A DNA stretch of 64,000 bases from Solirubrobacterales bacterium (GTDB taxonomy: Bacteria > Actinomycetota > Thermoleophilia > Solirubrobacterales > Solirubrobacteraceae), in assembly GCA_027451345.1 (NCBI GenBank), contig DAIDJO010000108.1, positions 1 through 64,000 on the forward strand. Reading direction: 5' to 3'. The notes under the pieces are model-generated. The model made no database searches. It worked only from the letters and a program-made list of their open reading frames with translations, and was not told where the DNA came from. The position numbers and the translations under genes were made by a program. This document shows, piece after piece, positions 1 to 7,689 of this stretch. Positions within the stretch are counted from its first letter, which is position 1. The number at the start of each line of letters is the position of its first letter.

Positions 1-429
1 GAGGTGGACGACGTGGATGTCGAGGTCGGCCTCGACGGCGGCGGCGAGCACGTTGTGCGTCGCGTTGACGTTGTTGTCGACCGTGTAGCGCTTGTGGTCG
101 GCATCCTTCATCGAGTACGGGGCCGCGCGCTGCTCGGCGAAGTGCACGACGGCGTCCGGACGGAACTCGCGGTAGAGCTGCAGCAGCCGCGCGTAGTTGC
201 GGGACACGTCGAGGCGGTGGAACGGGATCTCGTTGCCCGTCACCTCCTGCCAGGCGGCCAGGCGCGTGCCGAGCGGAGCGATCGGGGTGAGGGACTCAGC
301 CTCGAGCTCGATGTCCATCTCCCGGCGCGCGAGGTTGTCGACGATCGCCACCTCATGGCCCTGAGCCGAGAGATGCAGGGAGGTCGGCCAACCACAGAAG
401 CCGTCTCCACCGAGAATCAAGATGCGCAA
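1..429 (-). CDS. sqdB: UDP-sulfoquinovose synthase, N-terminal part (runs off the window)
   Basis: Reading the minus strand from a TTG at 429, preceded by AAGGAG five bases upstream, gives 143 residues open to the window edge. It begins with a Rossmann motif (GGDGFCGW, about residues 6-13), then VDNLARR, SLTPIAP and [12 protein letters not shown]. These are close to the SQD1/SqdB/Agl3 family, which makes UDP-sulfoquinovose from UDP-glucose and sulfite with bound NAD. The QRxAPYSM stretch and the double G-W start are more specific than for ordinary UDP-glucose epimerases. The catalytic Thr/Tyr/Lys lie beyond the visible part. The product would feed sulfolipid or a sulfated glycan. The gene is divergent from the aldo/keto reductase, sharing a 268-bp upstream region. 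An ATG further inside is not needed because the TTG has the better ribosome-binding site. Confidence 0.85.
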   Translation of the reverse strand, partial: MRILILGGDGFCGWPTSLHLSAQGHEVAIVDNLARREMDIELEAESLTPIAPLGTRLAAWQEVTGNEIPFHRLDVSRNYARLLQLYREFRPDAVVHFAEQRAAPYSMKDADHKRYTVDNNVNATHNVLAAAVEADLDIHVVHL

Positions 430-462
430 GGAAACTCCTTTTGAGTCGTCAACACCAGGCCG

Positions 463-478
463 GTACCGTTCTCGGTAC
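463..478. promoter_or_regulatory. Inverted repeat in the shared upstream region of sqdB and the aldo/keto reductase
   Basis: GTACCG-TTCT-CGGTAC is a perfect 6-bp inverted repeat, 34 bases upstream of the sqdB start, and further GTAC-containing words follow (about 480-486 and 520-525). The 430-697 interval between the two divergent genes holds no convincing gene. The repeat could be an operator, but there is no matching regulator nearby. Confidence 0.25.
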
Positions 479-697
479 GGCGTACCAGCCGGTGGCGGAC
501 GAGCCGCGCGCCGTTGGCCGGTACTCCAGCCACCAAGTCAGCTGACAAACATAGCGCCCGATTGTGATATGGGCGCGCCGTTGTTCGAGTCGAGTTTACA
601 CAGACTTTATGCGGCGGTGTGGCCCACCGCCGCGCGGCTGCGTCCTCCCGTCGCGGGTAGCACCGCAGTTGACCCTGACCTCGAGAAGGAGATTGGT

Positions 698-1567
698 ATG
701 GCACAGGCCCTGGCCGCCGCGAGCGGCACGTTCGACATCGGCGGTGACCTGACGGTCAACCGCCTCGGCTTCGGTTCGATGCAGCTCACCGGCCCCGGGG
801 TGTGGGGGGACCCGAAGGATCCCGAGGAGGCCGTCCGCGTGCTGCGTCGGGCGGTCGAGCTCGGCGTCAACCTGATCGACACCGCCGACGCGTACGGCCC
901 GGTGGTGGCCGAGCAGCTGATCCGCCGCGCGCTCCATCCCTACGGCGAGGATCTCGTCATCGCCACCAAGGCGGGGCTGACACGGCAGGGGCCGGGCCAG
1001 TGGACGCCCGTCGGGCGCCCCGCGTACCTGCGTCAGCAGTGCGAGATGAGCCTGCGCCACCTCGGAGTCGAGCGGATCGGGCTCTTCCAGCTGCACCGGT
1101 TCGATCCGGAGGTGCCGCTCGAGGACCAGGTCGGAGAGCTGAAGGCGCTGCGGGACGAGGGAAAGATCGCTCACATCGGCCTCTCCGAGGTGACCGTCGA
1201 TCAGCTCCGGGCCGCGCAGGCGGTGGTGGAGATCGCCAGCGTGCAGAACCTCTACAACCTCACCCATCGCAAGGCCGAGGCGCTCCTCGAGTACTGCGAG
1301 GAGCAGCGGATCGGGTTCATCCCGTGGTTTCCGCTGGCGACCGGCAAGCTCTCGCAGCCGGGCGGTCCGCTCGACGAGATGGCGGAGCGCAGCGGGCACT
1401 CGCCCTCGCAGCTCGCGCTCGCGTGGCTGCTCCGGCGCTCGCCGGTGATGCTGCCGATCCCCGGCACCGCGTCGGTGGCGCACCTGGAGGAGAACACCGC
1501 CGCGGCGGAGATCGAGCTGAGCGACGAGGACTACGAGGCGCTCGCGCACGCGGCGGGTCGAGCCTGA
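698..1567 (+). CDS. Aldo/keto reductase
   Basis: A 289-residue (beta/alpha)8-barrel NADPH-dependent oxidoreductase. The start is the ATG at 698, with GAGAAGGAG about seven bases upstream; the frame is open further up but the extra stretch is not protein-like. The AKR catalytic tetrad is visible as D61 and Y66 (DTADAYG), K91 (ATKAG) and H133 (QLHR). The C-terminal nucleotide-binding part contains PIPGTAS, typical of the family. It most resembles the bacterial AKR group of YdhF/PdxI-like and general stress reductases; the substrate cannot be read from sequence. It is divergent from the sulfoquinovose synthase gene and ends in a strong hairpin shared with hsp20. Confidence 0.9.
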   Translation: MAQALAAASGTFDIGGDLTVNRLGFGSMQLTGPGVWGDPKDPEEAVRVLRRAVELGVNLIDTADAYGPVVAEQLIRRALHPYGEDLVIATKAGLTRQGPGQWTPVGRPAYLRQQCEMSLRHLGVERIGLFQLHRFDPEVPLEDQVGELKALRDEGKIAHIGLSEVTVDQLRAAQAVVEIASVQNLYNLTHRKAEALLEYCEEQRIGFIPWFPLATGKLSQPGGPLDEMAERSGHSPSQLALAWLLRRSPVMLPIPGTASVAHLEENTAAAEIELSDEDYEALAHAAGRA

Positions 1568-1575
1568 GAACGACG

Positions 1576-1607
1576 CGGGGGTCGTGGCCGCACGGCCACG
1601 ACCCCCG
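1576..1607. terminator. Bidirectional hairpin between the aldo/keto reductase and hsp20 genes
   Basis: A perfect 15-bp inverted repeat (CGGGGGTCGTGGCCG, two bases, then its complement) lies 8 bases after the reductase stop and 41 bases after the convergent hsp20 stop. It lacks a clear T tract, as is common in high-GC actinobacteria. Confidence 0.7.
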
Positions 1608-1648
1608 GTGAGCTGAGGCGGCCGGCTCCGTGCCGCCGCCGGCTGGGT

Positions 1649-2176
1649 CTACGCGACGCCCGCCGGCTCGCGCACGGCCGCGGCCGGCGCGCTCTCGCGG
1701 CCCTCGACGACCTCGTCGTGGGCGCCGGAGCCGACGGAGATGGTCACCTTCCGCGGCTTGATCTGCTCGGGCTTGGGGATGCGGACCTCGAGCACGCCCT
1801 TGTCAAAGCTGGCCTGGACCGCGTCCGCGTTGACGCCGTCCGGCAGCGTCAGCGAGCGCGCGAAGCTCCCATAGGAGCGCTCGATGCGCCGGTAGCCGCC
1901 CTTCGTGTCGGTGTGCGCGGCCTTGCGCTCACCGGAGATGGTGAGGACGCCGGACTCGAGCTCGATGCTGATGTCCTGCTCGGAGAGCCCGGGCAGGTCG
2001 GCGTGCAGCACGTAGTGATCGTCGGTCTCGACCAGATCCATGGCCGGGATCCAGCGGCGCGTCGCCTCGCCGGTCGTGCCACGGGTCGGGGTGTCGAAGA
2101 GGGAGTTGAAGAGTCGGTTCATCTCGGACTGAATCGTGTTCAGCTCAGCAGCCGGCTCCCAGCGGATGAGTGCCAT
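1649..2176 (-). CDS. Hsp20/alpha-crystallin small heat-shock protein
   Basis: A 175-residue ATP-independent holdase that keeps unfolding proteins soluble. The start at 2176 is preceded by AGGAGG with good spacing; the upstream in-frame ATG at 2245 lies within the likely promoter and is rejected. The short N-terminal arm (MALIRWEPA...RLFNSLFD) is followed by an alpha-crystallin domain (about residues 40-145) with the class-A signature DLPGLSEQDI, SGERK and the closing A-x-FDKGVLEVRIPK motif near 120-135. The C-terminal tail is Ala/Glu rich and lacks an obvious I-x-I/V motif except VTI. It is a single gene with its own promoter, and converges on the aldo/keto reductase. Confidence 0.95.
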   Translation of the reverse strand: MALIRWEPAAELNTIQSEMNRLFNSLFDTPTRGTTGEATRRWIPAMDLVETDDHYVLHADLPGLSEQDISIELESGVLTISGERKAAHTDTKGGYRRIERSYGSFARSLTLPDGVNADAVQASFDKGVLEVRIPKPEQIKPRKVTISVGSGAHDEVVEGRESAPAAAVREPAGVA

Positions 2177-2216
2177 GGCGGACCTCCTGATGAGGGTTTG
2201 TGATGATGCGACATGA

Positions 2217-2245
2217 AGGATAAAATCTAAGTCGCTGTCTGTCAA
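2217..2245 (-). promoter_or_regulatory. Probable promoter of the hsp20 gene
   Basis: On the minus strand, TTGACA (2245-2240) is separated by exactly 17 bases from TATCCT (2222-2217), about 40 bases ahead of the hsp20 start. The segment is much more AT-rich than its surroundings. I see no CIRCE element or convincing HAIR inverted repeat. Confidence 0.6.
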
Positions 2246-2575
2246 GTATTGTAGCTCGCCCGGCGCCGTCCACGGGGGCCCGGCGGAACTCGTCGCGGTC
2301 TCCCTCGGAGGACGCAGCGGCCGCAGGCCCGTGGGGTCCGCGGTCCGGGCGGACGGGAGGCCCGTGGGGGTCCGTGGGGTCCGCGGGCCGGGCTGATCGG
2401 GTTCCGAGCCGGGCCCGCGCCCCTCCCGTCAGCGGTGTGACAGGGGCCTTTTGCGCGGCGACCCGGCGGGTAGGCGCGGACCATGCCCACCCGCCGCCCG
2501 ATCCTCCCCCTCCTGCAGGAGGCCGAGGGGCGGACGGTGAGTCCCCGCGTTTCCCGCCGGGTCTCGGGAGCGTAG
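2246..2575. other. GC-rich intergenic region with short repeats and a hairpin
   Basis: No gene is supported here, between the divergent hsp20 and transporter-like genes. From 2326 to 2389 a GGCCCGTGGGGTCCGCGG-like unit occurs about two and a half times. At 2464-2496, CGGCGGGT and ACCCGCCG form an 8-bp stem with three more pairs inside. Frames open here on either strand have the composition of noise. Confidence 0.5.
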
Positions 2576-3259
2576 ATGCCCGCGCCCGGAGAACAGGCCG
2601 CCCAGGCGACCCGCATCGTTCTGCGGCCGATCGCCTCCCCGTTTCCGCTGGGCTTCAGCGCCCTGGCCACCGCGAGCTTGCTGGTCGCGGGCTCGGAACT
2701 CGGCTGGCTGGTCTCCCGCAGCGACCGCCCGCTCATCGCCATCGTCCTGGTTGCCTTCGCCGCCCCTCTGCAGCTGGTCGCCTGCCTCTTCGGCTTCCTC
2801 GGGCGCGACAGCTCGGCGGCGACGAGCTTCGGCGTGCAGGCCGCCACATGGTTGGTGGTGGGCATCGCTCGACTACAGAGCGCGCCCGGGTCCGTCAGCC
2901 ACGCGCTGGGTGTGCTGCTCTGCGCGGCGTCGGCCTGGGTGGCGCTCTGCGCGCTCGGCTCGGCGCTCGGGAAGTTGATCCCCGCCGCGGTGCTCGCGCT
3001 CGTGTCGCTGCGCTTTCTGCTGACCGGGCTCTACGAGCTGACCGCCAGCCGCGGGATCGAGCACGCCGCCGGCATCGTCGGCCTGGTCCTGGTCGCCGCG
3101 TCCGCCTACGCGATCCTCGCCCTGGAGATCGAGGCGCTGCAGCGTCGCACCGTGCTGCCTCTGCTGCGCCGCGGTTCCGGCGAGGTGGCGATGGACCAGA
3201 GCCTGCACGAGCAGTCGCGGCGGATCCAGCACGAGCCCGGCGTCCGCGAGCAGCTCTAA
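2576..3259 (+). CDS. GPR1/FUN34/YaaH-like membrane protein (divergent acetate-transporter paralogue)
   Basis: A 227-residue integral membrane protein with about six hydrophobic segments between residues 25 and 185 and a hydrophilic, charged C-terminus. The beginning (RIVLRPIASPFPLGFSALA) matches in layout the beginning of the acetate-transporter-type protein at 10715-11458 (VFLQPIAAPSILGLFGFA), so the two are probably distant paralogues of the AceTr/SatP family, which moves acetate or succinate with protons. The family's NPAPLGL-like signature is degenerate here. The start ATG has GGGAG five bases upstream. It stands alone between divergent hsp20 and a convergent MFS gene. Family membership is likely, transport function inferred. 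Confidence 0.6.
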   Translation: MPAPGEQAAQATRIVLRPIASPFPLGFSALATASLLVAGSELGWLVSRSDRPLIAIVLVAFAAPLQLVACLFGFLGRDSSAATSFGVQAATWLVVGIARLQSAPGSVSHALGVLLCAASAWVALCALGSALGKLIPAAVLALVSLRFLLTGLYELTASRGIEHAAGIVGLVLVAASAYAILALEIEALQRRTVLPLLRRGSGEVAMDQSLHEQSRRIQHEPGVREQL

Positions 3260-3281
3260 CCGGACACGCCGCCACCGTGGC

Positions 3282-3298
3282 GCCGCCTCTCGGGCGGC
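3282..3298. terminator. Short hairpin between convergent genes
   Basis: GCCGCC-TCTCG-GGCGGC forms a 6-bp GC stem in the 43-base gap between the transporter-like gene and the MFS gene. Confidence 0.4.
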
Positions 3299-3302
3299 CG
3301 GA

Positions 3303-4613
3303 TCACGCGCGTGCACGCTCACGGTGCGGTGCGGCCCCGGCGCGCCCTCCCCGTCGCCGCCGCTCCGGCCGCTCGTTCCCCGCTGCCGCCGCCAACCGCC
3401 GCAGGAACCAGAGGCTCAGCACCGAGGCGGCGGCGCAGACGATCCACATCGCCTGATAGCCCCGGGTTCCGCTGTACAGGCCTCCCCGGGTGAGTTCGAT
3501 CAGCGCCCCGGCGAGCACGGGGCCGAGCACGATCCCGACGCCGCCCGAGAGCCGGTAGAAGCCGGTGAGCGCGCCATGCGCATCCTCGGGCATCAGGGGC
3601 ACCAGGATTGCGTAGGACATCGTCATCACCGTGCCGCCGCCCAGCGCCACCAGGGGAATCGCCGCACCCAGGGCGATGCGGTTCGTGGTCACCGAGAGCA
3701 AAATGAAGCCCGCGCCATAGGCCACCAGCGCGATCCGCGTCACCGGCACGAGCCCGAAGCGGTCGCCCAGCCTGCCCGATCCGCCGGCGCCGAGCAGGAT
3801 GACCAGCGCCACCCCGCCGATCAGCAGGGACGCGGTGGACAGCCCATACCCCAGCCCCTCGACCATGTACAGGACGATGAAGGCCTTGAGCGCGGCGAGC
3901 GTCATCTCCCAGAGCGCGTTGGCGAAGAAGTACGCGCGCAGCCGCGCATCCCGCGCCAGCAGTCGTCTGAGCTGCCCCACCACCTCGGCGGGGCCGCGCG
4001 CGTCACGCTGATCCTGCTGCGGGGTTCCGCGTCGCAGCAGCAGCCAGACGAAGGCCCCCAGCGCGAGCACCAGCACCAACCCGGCGAAGGCGAACGGGAG
4101 CGGCCGCGCCACGCTCAGCAGCAGTCCTCCGCCCAGCAGCGCCGCGCCCGTCCCCAGGCCGCGCGCCACCGCCTGCGCGCTCTGCGCCCGGCCGCTGATC
4201 GCACGATCGAACATGTCCGGGTACATGGCCCGGTAGGGCTCATAGGCCACGAAGTAGAAGAGAAAGAAGAGCGCCGAGGCCAGGGCGACGCTGCCCATCC
4301 CGTTCACCAACCCGATGAGCACGAGGGTGGCCGCGGCCGGCACGCCTCCGGCGAGGACGAAGGGCAGCCGACCCCCGATCCTCGTCCGCAGGACGTCCGA
4401 CCACGAGCCGAATACCACCGGCGCCCACAGGGCCATCGCGCCCTCCCCCCCGATGATCGCGCCGATCACGACGGTGTCCCGGGTGTAACGCCGCGTCACC
4501 TCGCCCAGCTGGGTGGAGACGATCGTGATGGCCAGGGCGAGCGCGAAGCTGGGGAGAGCGAGGATCCCCAGCTCGAGACGCTCACGATGGCTGAGCCCCC
4601 GCTCGGTCGCCAC
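3303..4613 (-). CDS. Major facilitator superfamily transporter
   Basis: A 436-residue carrier with about twelve membrane segments and a central cytoplasmic loop (near residue 195-215, rich in Arg/Asp/Gln). The GSWSDVLRTRIGGRLP stretch near residue 70-85 is the loop 2-3 motif A region (G-x-x-x-D-R-x-G-R-R type), and a second copy GRLGDRFGLVP lies near 280. The layout resembles sugar-cation symporter/GPH-like and SLC45-type carriers. The GTG start at 4613 lies 11 bases after the stop of the GH15 glycosidase gene, so the two are probably one transcript; import of the glycosidase's sugar is an inference. The C-terminus is a basic Arg-rich tail. Confidence 0.85.
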   Translation of the reverse strand: MATERGLSHRERLELGILALPSFALALAITIVSTQLGEVTRRYTRDTVVIGAIIGGEGAMALWAPVVFGSWSDVLRTRIGGRLPFVLAGGVPAAATLVLIGLVNGMGSVALASALFFLFYFVAYEPYRAMYPDMFDRAISGRAQSAQAVARGLGTGAALLGGGLLLSVARPLPFAFAGLVLVLALGAFVWLLLRRGTPQQDQRDARGPAEVVGQLRRLLARDARLRAYFFANALWEMTLAALKAFIVLYMVEGLGYGLSTASLLIGGVALVILLGAGGSGRLGDRFGLVPVTRIALVAYGAGFILLSVTTNRIALGAAIPLVALGGGTVMTMSYAILVPLMPEDAHGALTGFYRLSGGVGIVLGPVLAGALIELTRGGLYSGTRGYQAMWIVCAAASVLSLWFLRRLAAAAGNERPERRRRGGRAGAAPHRERARA

Positions 4614-4624
4614 GCGAACGTCCT

Positions 4625-6448
4625 TCAGTGCGCGCTGCCGCCCGCGGTGATCGCCGCCGCGCTGATCAGCGCCAGGTGCGTGAGCGCCTGGGGAAGGTTC
4701 CCGCGGAGCTCGTGGCTGTGCGGCTCCATCTCCTCGCTGTAGAGGCCGACATCGTTGCCAAGTGCGACCAGCGCGTCCATCAGCTCGGTGGCCTCATTAC
4801 GCTCGCCCGCCAGGGCGAGCGCCTCGACCATCCAGAACGAGCACGCGAGGAAGGCGTTCTCCTGCTGGCTCATCCCGCTGTAGCGGTAGAAGAGCGGGCC
4901 CTCGGCGTGCAGCTCGGAGCGGATCGCCCGAATCGTCCCGCGCATCCGCTCTCCGCGCGGATCGGCGAAGCCACGGCGGGCGGCGAGCAGCACGCCGCAG
5001 TCGAGCATTTCGCTGCCCGCCTTCATCACGTAGCTCTGCTTCTCCTCCGACCACAGCTCGGTGTTGACGTAGTGGTGGATCTCGTCCCGGGTCGTCCGCC
5101 AACGCTCGAGGTGGCGGTCGGGCACCCAGCCGCGTTCGGCGAGCTCGATCATCCGGTGCAGTGCGGTCCAGCACCCGATCTTCGACGTGGCGTAGTGGGC
5201 GGACTCACCGAGCTCCCAGAGTCCCGCGTCCTCTCGCATCCAGATCGAGCAGAGCAGGTCCGCGCTGTCGGCCAGGCGCGCGCCCGCGTCAGCCGAGAGC
5301 GCATTGCCCGCGTCGACGTAGCGCCAGATCGTCTCGATCAGGTCGCCGAAGCCGCCGAGCTGCAGCTGCGAGCCCGCCTGATTTCCGAGGTTCACCGGCG
5401 TGCTGCCGCGGTATCCGGGGAGCGGCAGCTCGCGCTGCGAGCGCAGGACCTCGCCTGACAGCGTGTACACCGGATCGATCCGCGGGCCGGTGGTGGCGAT
5501 GGCGCGCATCAGCCAGGTGACCGAGTCGTGCGCGAGCTCGCGCATGCCGACGCGCAGCAGCGCGTCGACGGTGAACGAGAGATCCCGGACCCAGGCGAAG
5601 CGGTAGTCGAAGTTGCGGCCGGCCCCGATCGTCTCGGGCAGGGAGGTCGTCCCGGCGGCGGCGATCGCGCCGTCCGGATCGTGCGTCAACAGGCGGATGG
5701 CGAGCAGGCTGCGCTGCACCGCGTCCTTCCATGGACCGTCGTAGGTGCCCCCGGCGAGCCACTCTCGCCACATGCCCTCGGTCACCTCCAGCCGCCGCTC
5801 CACCTCGTGGCGGTGCGGGATCGGCAGGCCGGGCCCCTCGGCGGCGAGGAGCACGAGCAGCGCGCTCTCGCCCGCACGCGCGGTGAACTCGCCCTCCACC
5901 ACCTCCGCGCGGCGCGTCGACTCGCCCGCTCCCCACTGGCGGAAGGCCATGAGCAGGCCACCGTCGCGCCAGAGGAGGACGTCGTCTCGGTCCTCCGGCT
6001 GCACGCTGCGCCCTCCGTAGCCGAACCGGGGATGCAGGCGCCAGCGCATCGGCACCTCGCCCGAGACCGCCTCGACGCGGCGGGCCAGCTCGCGCCACGG
6101 CGTCGTCTGGCTCGGGTCGACGTTCAGCGCCTCGGTCACCTGGACGGCTCCGTGCTCGGTGCGGTATTCGGTGCGCAGGACGTTGCTCTGCGGGAGATAC
6201 GCCCGCGTTGCGGTGTACGGAACGGCCGGGGCGAGCGAGAAGCTTCCGCCCGTCGCCGGATCGAGGAGCGCGCCGAACACGCTCGGGCTGTCCAGCTCAG
6301 GCAGGCAGAGCCAGTCGATCGACCCGTCGGCGCTGACGAGGGCGACGGTGCGCCCGTCGCCGATCGCGGCGTAGTCGCCGATCGGGACGTATCCGTCGGT
6401 CCGGTGGAGGTTTGGGCGGGTGGTGGTTGCGGTTGCGGTTTCGATCAC
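4625..6448 (-). CDS. Glycoside hydrolase family 15 protein (glucoamylase/trehalase type)
   Basis: A 607-residue cytoplasmic enzyme with no signal peptide. An N-terminal beta-rich domain (about 20-240; DYAAIGDGRTVALVSADGSI, DWLCLPELDSPSVFGALLD) is followed by an (alpha/alpha)6 barrel with NFDYRFAWVRD near 290, GLWELGE near 410 holding the likely general-acid Glu, and EEMEPHSHELRGNLPQALTHLAL near 575, where the second catalytic Glu would lie. These fit bacterial GH15 enzymes acting on alpha-glucans or trehalose; the two activities cannot be separated by eye. The GTG start is followed by a low-complexity Thr/Ala stretch. It is the first gene of a probable pair with the MFS carrier and is divergent from the SDR gene. 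Confidence 0.88.
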   Translation of the reverse strand: MIETATATTTRPNLHRTDGYVPIGDYAAIGDGRTVALVSADGSIDWLCLPELDSPSVFGALLDPATGGSFSLAPAVPYTATRAYLPQSNVLRTEYRTEHGAVQVTEALNVDPSQTTPWRELARRVEAVSGEVPMRWRLHPRFGYGGRSVQPEDRDDVLLWRDGGLLMAFRQWGAGESTRRAEVVEGEFTARAGESALLVLLAAEGPGLPIPHRHEVERRLEVTEGMWREWLAGGTYDGPWKDAVQRSLLAIRLLTHDPDGAIAAAGTTSLPETIGAGRNFDYRFAWVRDLSFTVDALLRVGMRELAHDSVTWLMRAIATTGPRIDPVYTLSGEVLRSQRELPLPGYRGSTPVNLGNQAGSQLQLGGFGDLIETIWRYVDAGNALSADAGARLADSADLLCSIWMREDAGLWELGESAHYATSKIGCWTALHRMIELAERGWVPDRHLERWRTTRDEIHHYVNTELWSEEKQSYVMKAGSEMLDCGVLLAARRGFADPRGERMRGTIRAIRSELHAEGPLFYRYSGMSQQENAFLACSFWMVEALALAGERNEATELMDALVALGNDVGLYSEEMEPHSHELRGNLPQALTHLALISAAAITAGGSAH

Positions 6449-6573
6449 ACGCCGTGGCTACCCCATGCCGTCGGGCTCGCCGCCGTGCCCGTCAGGAGCG
6501 TGACCGCCCCGTGATGAGCGGGGCCTCCCGGGGGTACCGGATCGATCGTCAACTCTTCCAGGAGGTGGAGATC

Positions 6574-7575
6574 GTGAAGCAGTCCGAGGTGGTGGTCATC
6601 ACCGGTGCTTCCGGAGGCGTCGGACGAGCCACCGCGCGCAGGTTCGCCAAGGAGGGCGCCCGCATCGCCCTGCTCGCGCGGGGTCGTGCCGGCCTGGAGG
6701 CGGCCGCCAGGGAGGTGCAGGAGCTGGGCGGTGAGGCGCTCGTGCTGCCGGTCGACGTCTCCCAGCACGATCAGGTCGAGGCCGCGGCCTCGTCCGTCGA
6801 GGACGCCTTCGGCCCGATCGACATCTGGGTCAACGACGCGATGGTGACCGTCTACGCCGAGTTTCTCGACATCGAGCCGGCCGAGTTCCAACGCGCCACC
6901 GAGGTCAGCTATCTCGGCATGGTCTGGGGCACTCGGGCGGCGCTGAAGCGCATGATGCCGCGAGATCGAGGCTCGATCGTGCAGGTCTGCTCGGCGATGT
7001 CCTACCGAGGGATCCCCCTGCAGTCCCCGTATTGCGGCGCCAAGCACGCCTGCAAGGGGTTCACCGAATCGGTCATCACGGAGGTCCTGCACCACAAGTC
7101 CAAGGTGCAGGTCTCGATGGTGCAGCTGCCGGGCGTCAACACGACGCAGTTCACCTGGGGGCGCACCAAGCTGCCCAAGCAGACGATGCCGGTGCCGCCG
7201 ATCTACCAGCCGGAGGTGGCGGCGGATGCGATCCATCACGCGGCGCACCACCGTCGCCGTCAGATCTACGTGGGCATCCCGACCGTGGTGAACATCCTGG
7301 GCGAGCGCACCGTGCCGTGGCTGCTCGACCGGTATCTGGCCCGAAGCGGTTACAAGAGCCAGATGACCCAGCAGCCGCTCGATCCGAGGGGCCACGACAA
7401 CCTGATCGAACCGGTCGACGAGGACCGGGGAGCGCACGGCCCGTTCGACGAGAAGGCCCATGCCCACAGCGTGCAGCTCGCGCTGTCCAAGCATCGCGGC
7501 CTCGTGCTGGCCGGCATGGCGTCCGCTGCCGCCGGCGTCGGAGCGGCGGCGATGCGGAACGGCCACGTCGACTGA
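6574..7575 (+). CDS. Short-chain dehydrogenase/reductase with C-terminal extension
   Basis: The GTG at 6574 has AGGAGG at the right distance and gives 333 residues; an ATG at 6513 is possible but poorly placed. The cofactor motif TGASGGVG (10-17), NDA in place of the usual NAG/NAA, S140 and Y153-x-x-x-K157 form the classical SDR active site. Residues beyond about 240 are an extension with a short hydrophobic stretch near the end (about 308-325) that may tether it to the membrane. This architecture is common in the 'SDR family with C-terminal extension' of actinobacteria and Proteobacteria. The substrate is unknown. Confidence 0.9.
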   Translation: MKQSEVVVITGASGGVGRATARRFAKEGARIALLARGRAGLEAAAREVQELGGEALVLPVDVSQHDQVEAAASSVEDAFGPIDIWVNDAMVTVYAEFLDIEPAEFQRATEVSYLGMVWGTRAALKRMMPRDRGSIVQVCSAMSYRGIPLQSPYCGAKHACKGFTESVITEVLHHKSKVQVSMVQLPGVNTTQFTWGRTKLPKQTMPVPPIYQPEVAADAIHHAAHHRRRQIYVGIPTVVNILGERTVPWLLDRYLARSGYKSQMTQQPLDPRGHDNLIEPVDEDRGAHGPFDEKAHAHSVQLALSKHRGLVLAGMASAAAGVGAAAMRNGHVD

Positions 7576-7689
7576 CGGGGCCGGCGAGCTCCCCGCTGCC
7601 TGGCCCCTGGGAGAGAGCGCCGGCGGGGCAGGGCCGCATCCGCGGCGGGAGATCGTGCGCTGACCTTACAGGGTAAAGTCGAAGGTGAG

